Shown in pieces: positions 44,642 through 53,904 of a stretch of 64,000 nucleotides of DNA; within the stretch, counting starts at the first letter, position 1; every line of letters starts with the position of its first letter. Origin of the DNA: Chitinophaga arvensicola (GTDB lineage: Bacteria > Bacteroidota > Bacteroidia > Chitinophagales > Chitinophagaceae); assembly GCF_900110835.1 (NCBI RefSeq), contig NZ_FOJG01000003.1:62001-126000 (forward strand), in the 5' to 3' direction. Below the pieces are notes generated by a model, which did not search any database, had not been told where the DNA came from, and saw nothing but the letters and a program-made list of their open reading frames with translations. The translations under genes were made by a program, and so were the position numbers.

Positions 44642-47600
44642 ATGAACAATATTATCCAACAATATCATTACGCTTTCGATAATTTTATTGATTTGTCTAA
44701 TAAAGAAGCCAATTCCTCTGGCTATCATTTTCATTCCACAAAGACAGTAGTTGAAAATTTGTTAAATCATAAACATCTTTTCATTATCGCAGAACCTGGT
44801 TACGGGAAAACAACTTTAATAGATCAAATAAAAAAATATCTAGATGAATTAAAGATATCTAATACTAGATATGAAGGAAGTAGCTATCGTAAAATCACTG
44901 ACCAAGAGCCTCCGGAATACCTGATTTTTGATGCCCTTGATGAGAGTAGACAGCCAATACCAAGCGTTATTGATCTATTAGACTATATAAAGAAGTATAA
45001 TGTAAAATTAATTATCAGCAATAGAATCCACTATACATCCCAAATAGAGCGTTGGATATCCGGAATTGACTTTACTTACATCAGATTGCTGCCATTCGGT
45101 GATTGGCAAATTGCCCAAATGATGTCCAATAGGCTATTATCACATGGATTCACAGACGAGCATATCGACGACATCATAAAAAAGTCAAAAGCAGGATCCC
45201 CCCATTCCATACTTAAAACTCCCCGATATCTAAATGAGTTTTGCAACTATATTATTCACAATAGTAAAAGACCAGAAGAAATCCGACACTTAAAAAAGTC
45301 AGAATTGTTCGAAAAGGTAATTTATTACAAACTTGAAAGTGAGAATAAGCTTTCTGAGATCAATAGAAACTATACTCATATCGCAAAGAGAGTGCTTGAA
45401 AGACTTTCGCTAGTAATGGAAATTCATCAATCTAACGAAATAAAAAAAGAAGAATTTATAACTTTTCTTGATCAGGCAAACTCCAATATTAACCTAATAT
45501 TACTCACTTCAATTAGCATAGACGAGTTATGGGAGAGAGTGATGAAAACTACAGGGGATAATTTAAAATTTGAGCACACTGAATTTCAGGAATATCTTGC
45601 AGCTAAAGAGTTGTCAAGGATAGGACATAGCCATCAAATAATCACTGAGTTAATGATCAATAATGAGATCAATATAATTAGGCCAAACTGGATTGATGTT
45701 CTGAACTTCTCTGTAGACCTAGATCCGGGGTTTGTAAATCCAATACTGTCATTTATCACATCAAACAAATTTCAAAACATCAATGAAAAACTGATCGAGA
45801 TAATCTTATCTGTCAATCCAGAAGAGATCAATGCCCAAACAAGGGCAAAAATTTTTTCAATTTGCTTTGATTATTATTCATATACTGGTAAATACTTATT
45901 TACCATATCAACAGTCATTACAAGTTTTTACGAAAATGACAACCAAAATATTCTAATCCCGACATATGCCGTAAATACGATATCATCATCAATTTTTCAT
46001 ATAGTGAGTAATCAAATCTGCATTGTTGAATCATTAGCAACTAAAGATAAGCTGAATGATGCGCAAATAAAGATATGGATATCATATTTATGCAAATTAC
46101 TTAAGGTGGAATCTTTTGTACCAATGTACAATGCTATTTTTTATGCTTTGATCGCCTTTAAAGCTAAGCGTCCAATCCTTAATGTAATGGCGTTTTTCGA
46201 GTCACAGCCAGATCCTGTTTTTAACTTATATCTACACCCGGTATCTGTTTTGGCATCCAACGATCCTGCAGTAGTTAATCTGTTAATCAGATCTATCAGA
46301 TCAAAAAGAAGAATGGATGACATTCCCCAGGCACTGGCCAACATAAGAGGTGAACAAAGCTTAATAATACTATTTACTTACCTTTGCCAAGAACCAGCAA
46401 ATATAGCCAATCCAAATCGGTATTTGCATAATAATAGCTATGGTACTTTATTCGAGCATATTGCTAAGTTAAATTCTTCGAAACTAGACGGCATTATCCA
46501 AAATTATCTAATCGGTTATCACCAAAAATCAGAGAGTTTTCCTGAAAAACATGAAATGATAGCCAGTTCTCTATCTTACCTGATTAAAAAAAATGATAGT
46601 TTATTAGATCTCCTATTAGATTTAGATAATTTCATTGATACCGCAGAGAATTACTTGGATGAAATATTTGCTTCTTGTACCCTGGCGGATTTCCAAAAAA
46701 TTGAATCAAAACTAGTTGAAACTGGGAACTGGATGATTGGAGTGTTTATTGAGAAGTGTAAAGAAAATATCCGAAGAAGTATCAATATAGAAATTCACAA
46801 TTATATTATAAATAAGTATCCAGCTAACCGTACTTTGCCATCTGTTGGTAGTAGTGAAACAAAAACTATCAAAGAGCTTCGGGATTATTATACGGATGAC
46901 CCAACAAAGTATAATCTCGGATTAATTCCTTACTTAGTTGAGAAATTTCATCTACTGAAAAACTTATTGGAGGAAAAGGACAAAAATTATCTAATGGGGG
47001 TAATAAAATCAGCTCTAAAGCAATATGACCCCGACAAGCTGAAGGTTAGTATTAAAAGAGTTTCAGTATTACAGAATGAGATTACTTACAATTATGGGAT
47101 ATGGATGCGGATTGACAGCTATTTCAAAGCAGCATACTTGCTAAATGATATAGTAACGATAAAGAAAAATCGTATTAAGTTTCTAAAGTCACTTCCAGCA
47201 ATGGAACTCAGATCAGATGATGATATAAAAATTGTAACTGGCATTTTTAAGATCATTGGAAGAATTACCACCGGGGAACATCAAACAATATTTGACATAT
47301 ACAGTAGCAGGAAAGACGACTTACTACTATTGAACATAAATTCCTTTACAAAAATTGTTAAGGAAATGAAACTTCGCTTCCTTTTCCCGTTACTTATAAA
47401 ATTTTTGAGTAGCAATAAGCTTAGAACTAGCGAAAAAAAAGAAATTCTTGAAACAATAGGCTACTTCTCAGAAGATAGGAACGACTACAAAGTATTAAAT
47501 AGAATATTCAATAGTAATAAGAATGATGAAGAAACAAGGGTATTGGCTGAAATAGCTAATTCATTTTTAATTATCAAATTCGAAGACGATGAAGCCATAA

Positions 47601-48568
47601 AATGGCGATTCAGAGAATTGAAGTCAAGGCTAAAAGAGCATGACCCAGAAATGAGATTTAATGGTCTAAGGCCTGTATCTGCCTTCGAAAACGAGATGGA
47701 TAATCAAAAATTCGGTAGATGCTTTTTGGGGCTAGTGCATCCAATTATTGAAAATCTGATGAGAGATTTACTCACCTATTCATTTGAGCTTAGAAATAAT
47801 CGACTTCATTTAAGCTATAGCAATTACCTACAATCGCTTATTTTCAAGTACTATAAATCAGTAATTGATATAGGACTTTTGAAAAAAGTGCGGAATCATG
47901 TTGCTAGCTATCATCCATTGCAGAACACCTATACTTTCAATCCGATGTTAGAACAATTGTCAGCTGAATTAAATGAGAGAAGTGTGAGTTCCAGAACCTT
48001 TTTGGATGCTATTCATGTTCTAAACGAGACTCTAAATAAATCATTTCTTCCTATTACTGGTGATATAGAACTCAAAGAAACGATCCTTAATATAATTAAG
48101 AAGGATATTGTTAATCTCATTGAAAATGAAGGATTTTACAAGGTATCCCAACAGTTAAGTGGACAAAAACACAAAAATAATCTTTACATAAATGAAGATC
48201 TGATACAGAAAACGCTGAAAATTGCACTGGAAAGATCTCTTTTGGCCAGTGGATTTAGAAAAATAGATATTTACAGAGAAGTGGAGAGCCTAGATGGTCT
48301 CAGATATGATTACCTGATTAAATACGGATTATTTGGCCCTATAGTGGTTGAACTAAAACTACTACATAATGAAGAAATTCAAAACTCATCCTCCAGAAAA
48401 GTCTATAAACAAAAGCTGATAAAATATTTATCAGCTAACAATGGGCAAGGTCTTTACCTTGTTTTTCAGACAAAAGAAAGTCAAGCCCACTTGGCCAAAT
48501 ACCACGACCTTGTAAGTGAATATTCTGATATCAATGGCTTAGACATTGCATTGATTAAATGCCAATAG
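44642..48568 (+). CDS. NACHT-type NTPase with C-terminal PD-(D/E)XK-like domain (putative NLR-like defence protein)
   Basis: 1308 residues. The N-terminal NTPase has Walker A AEPGYGKTT (50-58), the NACHT-type Walker B YLIFDALDE (93-101), a sensor-like IISNRIHYTS (Arg128), TPRYLNEFC in the winged-helix part and FEHTEFQEYLAAKEL (about 311-325), a hallmark of NACHT proteins. A long helical, presumably superhelical, sensor region fills about 340-1130. The C-terminus has RYDYLIKYG followed by IVVELKLLH and a conserved Tyr/Lys helix, matching the D-(E-x-K) order of PD-(D/E)XK nucleases (about 1200-1300). Bacterial NACHT proteins sense phage and trigger an effector. No partner gene is adjacent, so it may act alone. 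Confidence 0.82.
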   Translation: MNNIIQQYHYAFDNFIDLSNKEANSSGYHFHSTKTVVENLLNHKHLFIIAEPGYGKTTLIDQIKKYLDELKISNTRYEGSSYRKITDQEPPEYLIFDALDESRQPIPSVIDLLDYIKKYNVKLIISNRIHYTSQIERWISGIDFTYIRLLPFGDWQIAQMMSNRLLSHGFTDEHIDDIIKKSKAGSPHSILKTPRYLNEFCNYIIHNSKRPEEIRHLKKSELFEKVIYYKLESENKLSEINRNYTHIAKRVLERLSLVMEIHQSNEIKKEEFITFLDQANSNINLILLTSISIDELWERVMKTTGDNLKFEHTEFQEYLAAKELSRIGHSHQIITELMINNEINIIRPNWIDVLNFSVDLDPGFVNPILSFITSNKFQNINEKLIEIILSVNPEEINAQTRAKIFSICFDYYSYTGKYLFTISTVITSFYENDNQNILIPTYAVNTISSSIFHIVSNQICIVESLATKDKLNDAQIKIWISYLCKLLKVESFVPMYNAIFYALIAFKAKRPILNVMAFFESQPDPVFNLYLHPVSVLASNDPAVVNLLIRSIRSKRRMDDIPQALANIRGEQSLIILFTYLCQEPANIANPNRYLHNNSYGTLFEHIAKLNSSKLDGIIQNYLIGYHQKSESFPEKHEMIASSLSYLIKKNDSLLDLLLDLDNFIDTAENYLDEIFASCTLADFQKIESKLVETGNWMIGVFIEKCKENIRRSINIEIHNYIINKYPANRTLPSVGSSETKTIKELRDYYTDDPTKYNLGLIPYLVEKFHLLKNLLEEKDKNYLMGVIKSALKQYDPDKLKVSIKRVSVLQNEITYNYGIWMRIDSYFKAAYLLNDIVTIKKNRIKFLKSLPAMELRSDDDIKIVTGIFKIIGRITTGEHQTIFDIYSSRKDDLLLLNINSFTKIVKEMKLRFLFPLLIKFLSSNKLRTSEKKEILETIGYFSEDRNDYKVLNRIFNSNKNDEETRVLAEIANSFLIIKFEDDEAIKWRFRELKSRLKEHDPEMRFNGLRPVSAFENEMDNQKFGRCFLGLVHPIIENLMRDLLTYSFELRNNRLHLSYSNYLQSLIFKYYKSVIDIGLLKKVRNHVASYHPLQNTYTFNPMLEQLSAELNERSVSSRTFLDAIHVLNETLNKSFLPITGDIELKETILNIIKKDIVNLIENEGFYKVSQQLSGQKHKNNLYINEDLIQKTLKIALERSLLASGFRKIDIYREVESLDGLRYDYLIKYGLFGPIVVELKLLHNEEIQNSSSRKVYKQKLIKYLSANNGQGLYLVFQTKESQAHLAKYHDLVSEYSDINGLDIALIKCQ

Positions 48569-48848
48569 TTGAAATAGAATGATGGTATTAGCGATACAAT
48601 ATATTATCAGATAATTATTGAATATATAGTATTAATGAAATACATTTTTAACCCCACAATTTCCAGAAATCGAAATTTTCGTATATACATTATTAGATTC
48701 GAATCAAAACTGGAAAACATAACTTATTGATCGTTAGAAAATTGAATTTACCAATCGCCTTAAATCCAATAAAAAAAGGTTCGGATTTTGTATGGCCACC
48801 CCGACTTTTAGCCGATTTTTCTGTAATGAAAAGTTACGAAATAGGCCG

Positions 48849-48881
48849 AAAAGCCCGCAGATATTGTATCTGCGGGCTTTT
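48849..48881. terminator. Strong hairpin, identical copy at 60236-60268
   Basis: AAAAGCCCGCAGATA pairs perfectly with TATCTGCGGGCTTTT around the loop TTG. With A and T tracts at its base it could terminate transcription in both directions, insulating the integrase gene from its left flank. The 33 bases recur unchanged beside the second attachment core. Confidence 0.75.
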
Positions 48882-48932
48882 TCATTTTTTCCGCATATCA
48901 ATTTATTTCATCGAATTTCAATGTATTAGCTA

Positions 48933-48979
48933 AGTAATCCCGTGAGTAGGTAGTTGAGTAACTTTACCTACTCAACGTA
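48933..48979. repeat. Putative integrase arm-type repeats, left copy
   Basis: AGTAATCCCGTGAGTAG (48933-48949) recurs at 60102-60118 and, with two changes, at 60320-60336. Directly after it GTTGAGTA and TACTCAAC form an 8+8 inverted repeat. All contain GAGTA(G)/(C)TACTC, the likely recognition unit. Confidence 0.5.
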
Positions 48980-49121
48980 AATTCTCAGTTATATGTAAAT
49001 TGTTAGAAAACAAATCATTGCATTTGATATCATCTTATTCCAATTGATATCAGCATACTTTGATCTACTCGTTTATTGAACTCCGTGGGGCCGATCCAGT
49101 GAGTAATTATTGTTCATTTAA

Positions 49122-50534
49122 ATGAGAGAAAAAATGAGAAGTGAAAACACATTCGGCGTAACATTTTCCATTCGCCAGAACAAGAACAAGAGAAAGGACT
49201 ACTCCGTGTTTGCCAGAATTACCTGTAACAATTCTCCTGAACGAGAAATCACTATTAAAGGCGGTTTTAATTCGGAAGATTGGGATGAGGCCCGACGTTG
49301 GCCATTGCAAACCACCCAGGAATTGAAGGAACTATCTACCTACCTTGAAAAAGTGAAAGCCAAACTAACGACCATCTTCCTGGAACTTGAATTGAAGGAA
49401 GGGGTATTATCTGCAGAGAATATTAAAAACCATTACCTGGGCATTGGTCCGGATGTTCAGAAGGTAACCATGTTAAAACTTTGCAAAATTGCTTATGATA
49501 AGTACAAAAGTGAAATTAAACCAGGGAGCCTGAAGAACTATGGTGCTACCAATAGGTATCTTGAAAGATATTGCAAACAAAAGTATGCCGCAGCAGATGT
49601 GCCACTCCGTCACTTAAATTTCAACTTTATTGATGGACTATATACCTATATCCTTCAGAACCCTATTAAACCAAACGATCCATGTAATAAGAATGGTGCG
49701 ATGAAACATATGGAACGTGTCAAAAAGATGGTTTCATGGGCCGGTAAAAATGGTTGGTGTGAGAAAGACGTACTCAGTGATTTCTCCATTGACATCAAAC
49801 GCAGAGAGACAGAGTATCTTAACTGGGAACAACTACAAAAAATTGAAACTATCAAGCTTAACACTCCTGTACAGGAACTCGTCAAGGCAATATTTGTTTT
49901 TTGCTGTTATACAGGTATGGCTCCTGTTGATGTTCAAAATCTTAGACCAAGCCAGCTATCGACTGATATAAATGGCAATGTATGGATGACATACGGCAGG
50001 GCTAAAAGCGAGGTTCCTGCCTGGGTTCCCCTTTTACAGAAAGCTAAAGATATTCTTGAACAATTCGGGTTAGAATCAGGTGCCACCCATAGGAGAACAG
50101 TATTTGCCTATGTTAGCAACAAAGTCCTTAACGACAACCTTAAGGTTATTGGGTTAGCATGTGGAATTGAAAAGGACCTTCATGCCTATATGGCAAGGCA
50201 TACTTTTGCTACCACAGTAACTCTACAAATGGGAGTGCCACCAGAAGTATTGCAAGTTATGATGGGTCATGAAAAAATAGAAACTACCATGATTTATGCC
50301 AGGGTTGGAAATCCTTTAATCCTAATGTACATGCAGCGTGTGCAACAGCGGATATTAAAAGGCGATACTATAGGCGGACATGGGATGGATGAACATAAGT
50401 TTATGGCCTTACTGGAACAGATAGCACCGAATGTATTGGAGAAGGTGTTTTCTACTGTTATAATACCTAAATTATTTGAATTGATAGAAAATCAAAACAT
50501 AGTGCATAAAACAGAATATGCCATAGAAATATAA
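49122..50534 (+). CDS. Tyrosine recombinase/integrase of a Bacteroidota integrative element
   Basis: 470 residues: an arm-binding N-terminal domain (FGVTFSIRQNKNKRKDYSVFARI), a phage-integrase SAM-like domain (about 110-210) and a catalytic domain. YTGMAPVDVQNL occupies the place of the first catalytic Arg and has Ala instead; Lys is in YGRAKSEVPAW; Arg359 in YMARHTFATT (the usual His of HxxR is Tyr here); GHEKIETTMIYARV gives the later His and the nucleophile Tyr. Loss of the first Arg is common in Bacteroidota integrases, the Tyr less so. Start at 49122; an in-frame ATG four codons later matches the start of the truncated paralogue at 60515. It lies beside the core near 48.8 kb. Confidence 0.92.
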   Translation: MREKMRSENTFGVTFSIRQNKNKRKDYSVFARITCNNSPEREITIKGGFNSEDWDEARRWPLQTTQELKELSTYLEKVKAKLTTIFLELELKEGVLSAENIKNHYLGIGPDVQKVTMLKLCKIAYDKYKSEIKPGSLKNYGATNRYLERYCKQKYAAADVPLRHLNFNFIDGLYTYILQNPIKPNDPCNKNGAMKHMERVKKMVSWAGKNGWCEKDVLSDFSIDIKRRETEYLNWEQLQKIETIKLNTPVQELVKAIFVFCCYTGMAPVDVQNLRPSQLSTDINGNVWMTYGRAKSEVPAWVPLLQKAKDILEQFGLESGATHRRTVFAYVSNKVLNDNLKVIGLACGIEKDLHAYMARHTFATTVTLQMGVPPEVLQVMMGHEKIETTMIYARVGNPLILMYMQRVQQRILKGDTIGGHGMDEHKFMALLEQIAPNVLEKVFSTVIIPKLFELIENQNIVHKTEYAIEI

Positions 50535-50577
50535 TAAAATAAGAGTAAAGTCTAGTTCTCGTTCTTTGAAATCCCAA

Positions 50578-50610
50578 TAGGATTGGCTTTATTACTCAAA
50601 GCCAATCCTA
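50578..50610. other. Perfect stem-loop after the integrase gene
   Basis: TAGGATTGGCTTT pairs with AAAGCCAATCCTA over a seven-base loop, 44 bases beyond the integrase stop. No T-run follows, so it may be an RNA-stability element or a protein-binding site rather than a terminator. Confidence 0.45.
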
Positions 50611-50638
50611 ATAGCTCCAAAACTCTTCCAATTCGCCA

Positions 50639-50675
50639 CTAAAATTATTCACATATTGTGAATAATTTTAGTTTT
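50639..50675 (+). terminator. Intrinsic terminator after the integrase gene
   Basis: CTAAAATTATTCACA pairs perfectly with TGTGAATAATTTTAG around TAT and is followed by TTTT. It separates the integrase transcript from the three-gene set that begins at 50765. Confidence 0.75.
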
Positions 50676-50764
50676 CTACTAAATAAATTAGCATACCTTT
50701 ATATAAACAAAATCTATACATACGGATTGTTTAATAAATAATGCAAATATACTAAATATTACAT

Positions 50765-51199
50765 ATGACATCAATTACAGACTTGCTACAGAAGTTAAAT
50801 AAGTTCAAACAAGATCTTCATGAGTTTTCTAACGATAATTACACCATTCTTCCGGATAGCAAAGGCATGATAGACAGGCAATGTCCACACTGTACCACTC
50901 TTTTCAAAATTAACTCTGAAGATTATGAAACCAAAATGCAACAAGATGATATTTTTTGTCCAAATTGTAAAGTATCTGGAACTGCAGACGATTTTTTTCC
51001 AGAAGAATTAAAAGAAAAAATAAAGAAAGTAATACAAGCTGCTATTATTGACAATTGGAATCAAGAAACGCCAATGAATGACATTTCAATTCAATCGAAC
51101 GCTGCACTTGAAATGGTTTATGTATGCACTAACTGCAATATTCGTTATGCTACCACTGTTAGTCCTAATGCCTGTCCATCTTGTGGAACAACTAATTGA
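50765..51199 (+). CDS. Double zinc-ribbon protein, first gene of a putative defence trio
   Basis: 144 residues, no known family recognised. An N-terminal helix (about 1-22) is followed by a zinc ribbon with CPHC (40-43) and CPNC (65-68), an acidic/helical middle (FFPEELKEKIKKVIQAAI) and a second ribbon with CTNC (121-124) and CPSC (137-140). Such ribbons often bind nucleic acids or partner proteins. The next plus-strand gene starts 94 bases later and the third 53 bases after that, with a shared AT-rich composition, so the three may be one operon. Function unknown. Confidence 0.65.
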   Translation: MTSITDLLQKLNKFKQDLHEFSNDNYTILPDSKGMIDRQCPHCTTLFKINSEDYETKMQQDDIFCPNCKVSGTADDFFPEELKEKIKKVIQAAIIDNWNQETPMNDISIQSNAALEMVYVCTNCNIRYATTVSPNACPSCGTTN

Positions 51200-51293
51200 A
51201 ATGCTAATTTTGAAATAATCCCAAATGGCTATTCTCTCCTTTGGTCTAACTCTTTTTATACATTTTGAATAGTGTCATTGTAAAATACAAATA

Positions 51294-52490
51294 ATGAAAG
51301 CACCAGTAAACATCCATCCTCCAAAAAATTGGCAAGACTTCGAGACACTTTGTCTTAAACTTTGGGGAGAAATATGGAAAACACCACATGAAATAGAATT
51401 CAACTCAAGCAATTCTCAAGGACAAAATGGCGTTGATATTTATGCCCCTGTTGATGATGGCACAGCATATAATGGGATCCAATGTAAAAACAAAAAGTTT
51501 CATCTAATTGATGGCATGCGAAATCGCATAACTATTTCTACCGTAAAAGAGGAAATTGAAAAAGCAAAAACATTCAAACCTGCTTTAAAAAAATTAATTA
51601 TTGCAACCTCTCTTCAAAAAGATGGTGAGGTAGAAGAGTATGTAAGGGAAACCAGCTTATCGCATGCTCAGCAAGGTCTTTTTACTATTCAAATATGCTT
51701 CTGGGATTACATTGAAAGAGTACTTCCTGAATATGAAAACATTCATAATTGGTATCTTAAAAACGAAGATTTCTATAGAACCAAAGAGCTAACTATAACA
51801 TTTAAGGATGGTAATACTGAAGCCATTTGCCATCCAAAATTCCAAAAGACTATTGATCGTTATCACTTACCACGCATACAGCAATCCAACAACTTTGACA
51901 CTACAAACGGTCTTGCACAAATTTTAGCGCTCCACGATTCATCGCTTTATCAGCTTAAAAGACAAAAACTAATGTTTACTCATTTAATAGAGTGGGAACA
52001 ATTGTGTTGGTTTCGACTCAGCATAGTAAATACAGGACAGGCGGTAATCGAGGATTTCAAAATTGAATTAGATTTTGAAGGGGAAATAATAAAAGTTGGA
52101 GTAGAAAGAGGTGATGCGCTTTTTAATCCAGGATTCAGAAACAATGTGCATGCATATAATAACACTGAAATGGCATTATACATAAAGCCAGAACAGAAAA
52201 CCCTAGTACAGAATGATTCTATCATTTCCGGTAATTTTTATATTGAACCCAAAATCGCTACCGAAACCGAAGTCAATATTAAATGGAAAATTTTAGCAAG
52301 GGATTATACCGACTCAGGAATCCTCTACATTAAAGTAATTCCAAAATATTACAAAGTAATAAATAGACATGAAACCACTGATGCTACTAAAGTCAGGGAT
52401 GACATTTCATTTTCTCTAATAAAACGTCCAGCGTCCTACAGTTTCAATGGGGGATATCAAGACAAAGAATCAGATTACAGTTTTGAATAA
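51294..52490 (+). CDS. Mrr-like PD-(D/E)XK nuclease with C-terminal beta-sandwich region
   Basis: 398 residues. The N-terminal third has the restriction-endonuclease fold: helix NWQDFETLCLKLWGEIW (Glu18), FNSSNSQGQNGVDIY (Asp48) and GIQCKNKK (Gln63-x-Lys65), which is the D...QxK variant of PD-(D/E)XK seen in Mrr-type enzymes. VKEEIEKAKTFKPALKKLIIATSLQ follows, the usual end of such domains. Residues 200-398 form a beta-rich region (CWFRLSIVNTGQAVIEDFKIEL, NNTEMALYIKPEQ) of Ig-like appearance, perhaps a sensor or binding module. Probable DNA cleavage in defence, together with the zinc-ribbon and HNH neighbours. Substrate unknown. Confidence 0.72.
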   Translation: MKAPVNIHPPKNWQDFETLCLKLWGEIWKTPHEIEFNSSNSQGQNGVDIYAPVDDGTAYNGIQCKNKKFHLIDGMRNRITISTVKEEIEKAKTFKPALKKLIIATSLQKDGEVEEYVRETSLSHAQQGLFTIQICFWDYIERVLPEYENIHNWYLKNEDFYRTKELTITFKDGNTEAICHPKFQKTIDRYHLPRIQQSNNFDTTNGLAQILALHDSSLYQLKRQKLMFTHLIEWEQLCWFRLSIVNTGQAVIEDFKIELDFEGEIIKVGVERGDALFNPGFRNNVHAYNNTEMALYIKPEQKTLVQNDSIISGNFYIEPKIATETEVNIKWKILARDYTDSGILYIKVIPKYYKVINRHETTDATKVRDDISFSLIKRPASYSFNGGYQDKESDYSFE

Positions 52491-52543
52491 GGCTGTTGCT
52501 TCATACTCGATACTACTTGAATTGAATTATTCAGAAATAAATT

Positions 52544-53524
52544 ATGGAAGAACACAAAAAATGTCAGCTATGCGGTAAAACTACCAAGTTAATTAAAGCT
52601 CACATCATCCCTCGTTACTTCGACAAACCTCTTAGAGACAACAATGGTGCTATAATGTTAGCTCATTTCGACAATGATGAACAAAGTCGGTTAACACCAT
52701 CGCCTTTCGATAAAAATATTTTATGTGAAAAATGCGACAATGACAGATTAGGTAAATTAGATAAATATGCTGCAGAATTTTTAGTACAAAATCTGCATCC
52801 TCGTATCCGTCGGCCTAAACAAATCTTTGGTAGAGACGAAATTATTGAGCACAAAATTGCAGATGTAGATTACAAAATGCTCAAATTATTCCTATTATCT
52901 GTTTTGTGGCGTTCGCATGTAACTAGTTTACCGTTCTTCGATAAAGTAGACATCGGTGAACACGCTGAATCGATAAAAAAAATGATATTAGAAAATGATC
53001 CTGGTAATGAAGACACATTCCCAATCTATATTATCAGTATTATTAATATTACTGGTGAACCCTTAAACGGCATAGTGATTCCAGAAGCGGCAAAGAGTAA
53101 TGATCTTCATATTTGTCGATTAATGTTTGGGGGGGTCATTTTCTTTATCCAATTAGGTACTGAGAAGTTTTTGAAATACCCTAAATATCAGCTCCAAGAA
53201 AATAACAAAATTCTCCTTCCAACATTTTCGGGCTTAAGTGCTAATATTGAATTAAGAGAATGGAATTACCCTAAGCAATATGTTGACCACCATACCTTAA
53301 GAGTGTTTTCCAGGGAAGGCAACATTATTGAAATGGCTCAGAAAGGCCATTTCGACATTTTAGTCATTTTATGTAATTGCGAAGGAAAACAGTCAGACAT
53401 TTACCAAAAGGCCATTGACAACTTTGAACCCTTCTCTAATTATGTTAATAGCTTGTCGACCAGAGTATCCAAAAGACAGCTAGGAACATTCGACGCAACC
53501 GAAGTTCCTTTAAATTTAAAATAA
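52544..53524 (+). CDS. HNH-like zinc-finger nuclease family protein
   Basis: 326 residues. The N-terminus CQLCGKTTKLIKAHIIPRYF (Cys7, Cys10, His20) and ILCEKCDNDRLGKLDKYAAEF (Cys61, Cys64, Asn66) reproduce the treble-clef HNH arrangement: CxxC, AHIIP with the catalytic His, then CxxC...N. The remaining 240 residues are unrecognised; KLFLLSVLWRSHVTSLPFFDKV is helical. It follows the Mrr-like gene by 53 bases. HNH proteins of this build occur in several anti-phage systems, and a two-nuclease operon with a zinc-ribbon protein is a plausible one. Confidence 0.7.
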   Translation: MEEHKKCQLCGKTTKLIKAHIIPRYFDKPLRDNNGAIMLAHFDNDEQSRLTPSPFDKNILCEKCDNDRLGKLDKYAAEFLVQNLHPRIRRPKQIFGRDEIIEHKIADVDYKMLKLFLLSVLWRSHVTSLPFFDKVDIGEHAESIKKMILENDPGNEDTFPIYIISIINITGEPLNGIVIPEAAKSNDLHICRLMFGGVIFFIQLGTEKFLKYPKYQLQENNKILLPTFSGLSANIELREWNYPKQYVDHHTLRVFSREGNIIEMAQKGHFDILVILCNCEGKQSDIYQKAIDNFEPFSNYVNSLSTRVSKRQLGTFDATEVPLNLK

Positions 53525-53763
53525 GAAAGAAAATAACTATTATAGCCGCTTATACTAAGCTAAAAAATGGATCAAATATTCCTTTTAATACTACAGCCTT
53601 TTTAAATTGTTTAAATAAAATAAATGAAGAATATACAGGATCCATGATTGGAATTTCAAAAACTTGGTCCGGTTACAATGGGTGGAATATCGATGAGGAT
53701 AAGGTATTGACATACATATACAATGAACTATCACAGTGTCTAGTAGCATTGATTAAGCAATAG
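53525..53763 (+). pseudogene. Open frame without start next to the IS element
   Basis: A frame ending at 53763 reads ...PFNTTAFLNCLNKINEEY and then TGSMIGISKTWSGYNGWNID, followed by ...VLTYIYNELSQCLVALIKQ. It is open across the end of the HNH gene in another frame and lacks a convincing start codon. It is probably the tail of a disrupted gene. No family recognised. Confidence 0.3.
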
Positions 53764-53904
53764 AGGTCTAAAGAGCAAAATAAAAAGATTGCTCGGTTGC
53801 TATTATGAAGAATTTCCCTTTAACTTCATAAAGCCTACCAGGTCCAAACACCTAAAATCAGAGATATAGCACCTTGGATTTGCAACAAAAAAATGGACAA
53901 TTTA

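Larger units (their letters stand above)
48569..49121. other. Integrase leader region with diverged attachment core
   Basis: Non-coding. Near 48798-48808 the sequence GCCACCCCGAC resembles the tRNA-Pro core (GTCGTCCCGAC) with three transitions. From there to the integrase start the sequence is collinear with 60181-60515: the same hairpin, AGTAATCCCGTGAGTAG, the GAGTAA...TACTCAAC repeat, paired GATATCA boxes and a CTACTC box. These repeats look like arm-type integrase binding sites flanking an attachment core. Confidence 0.6.

Noticed and set aside
48780..48808. tRNA 3'-half-like sequence (GGTTCGGATTTTG...CCACCCCGAC)
   Set aside because: Loop and stem spacing do not fit a T-arm plus acceptor stem; kept only as a diverged attachment core.
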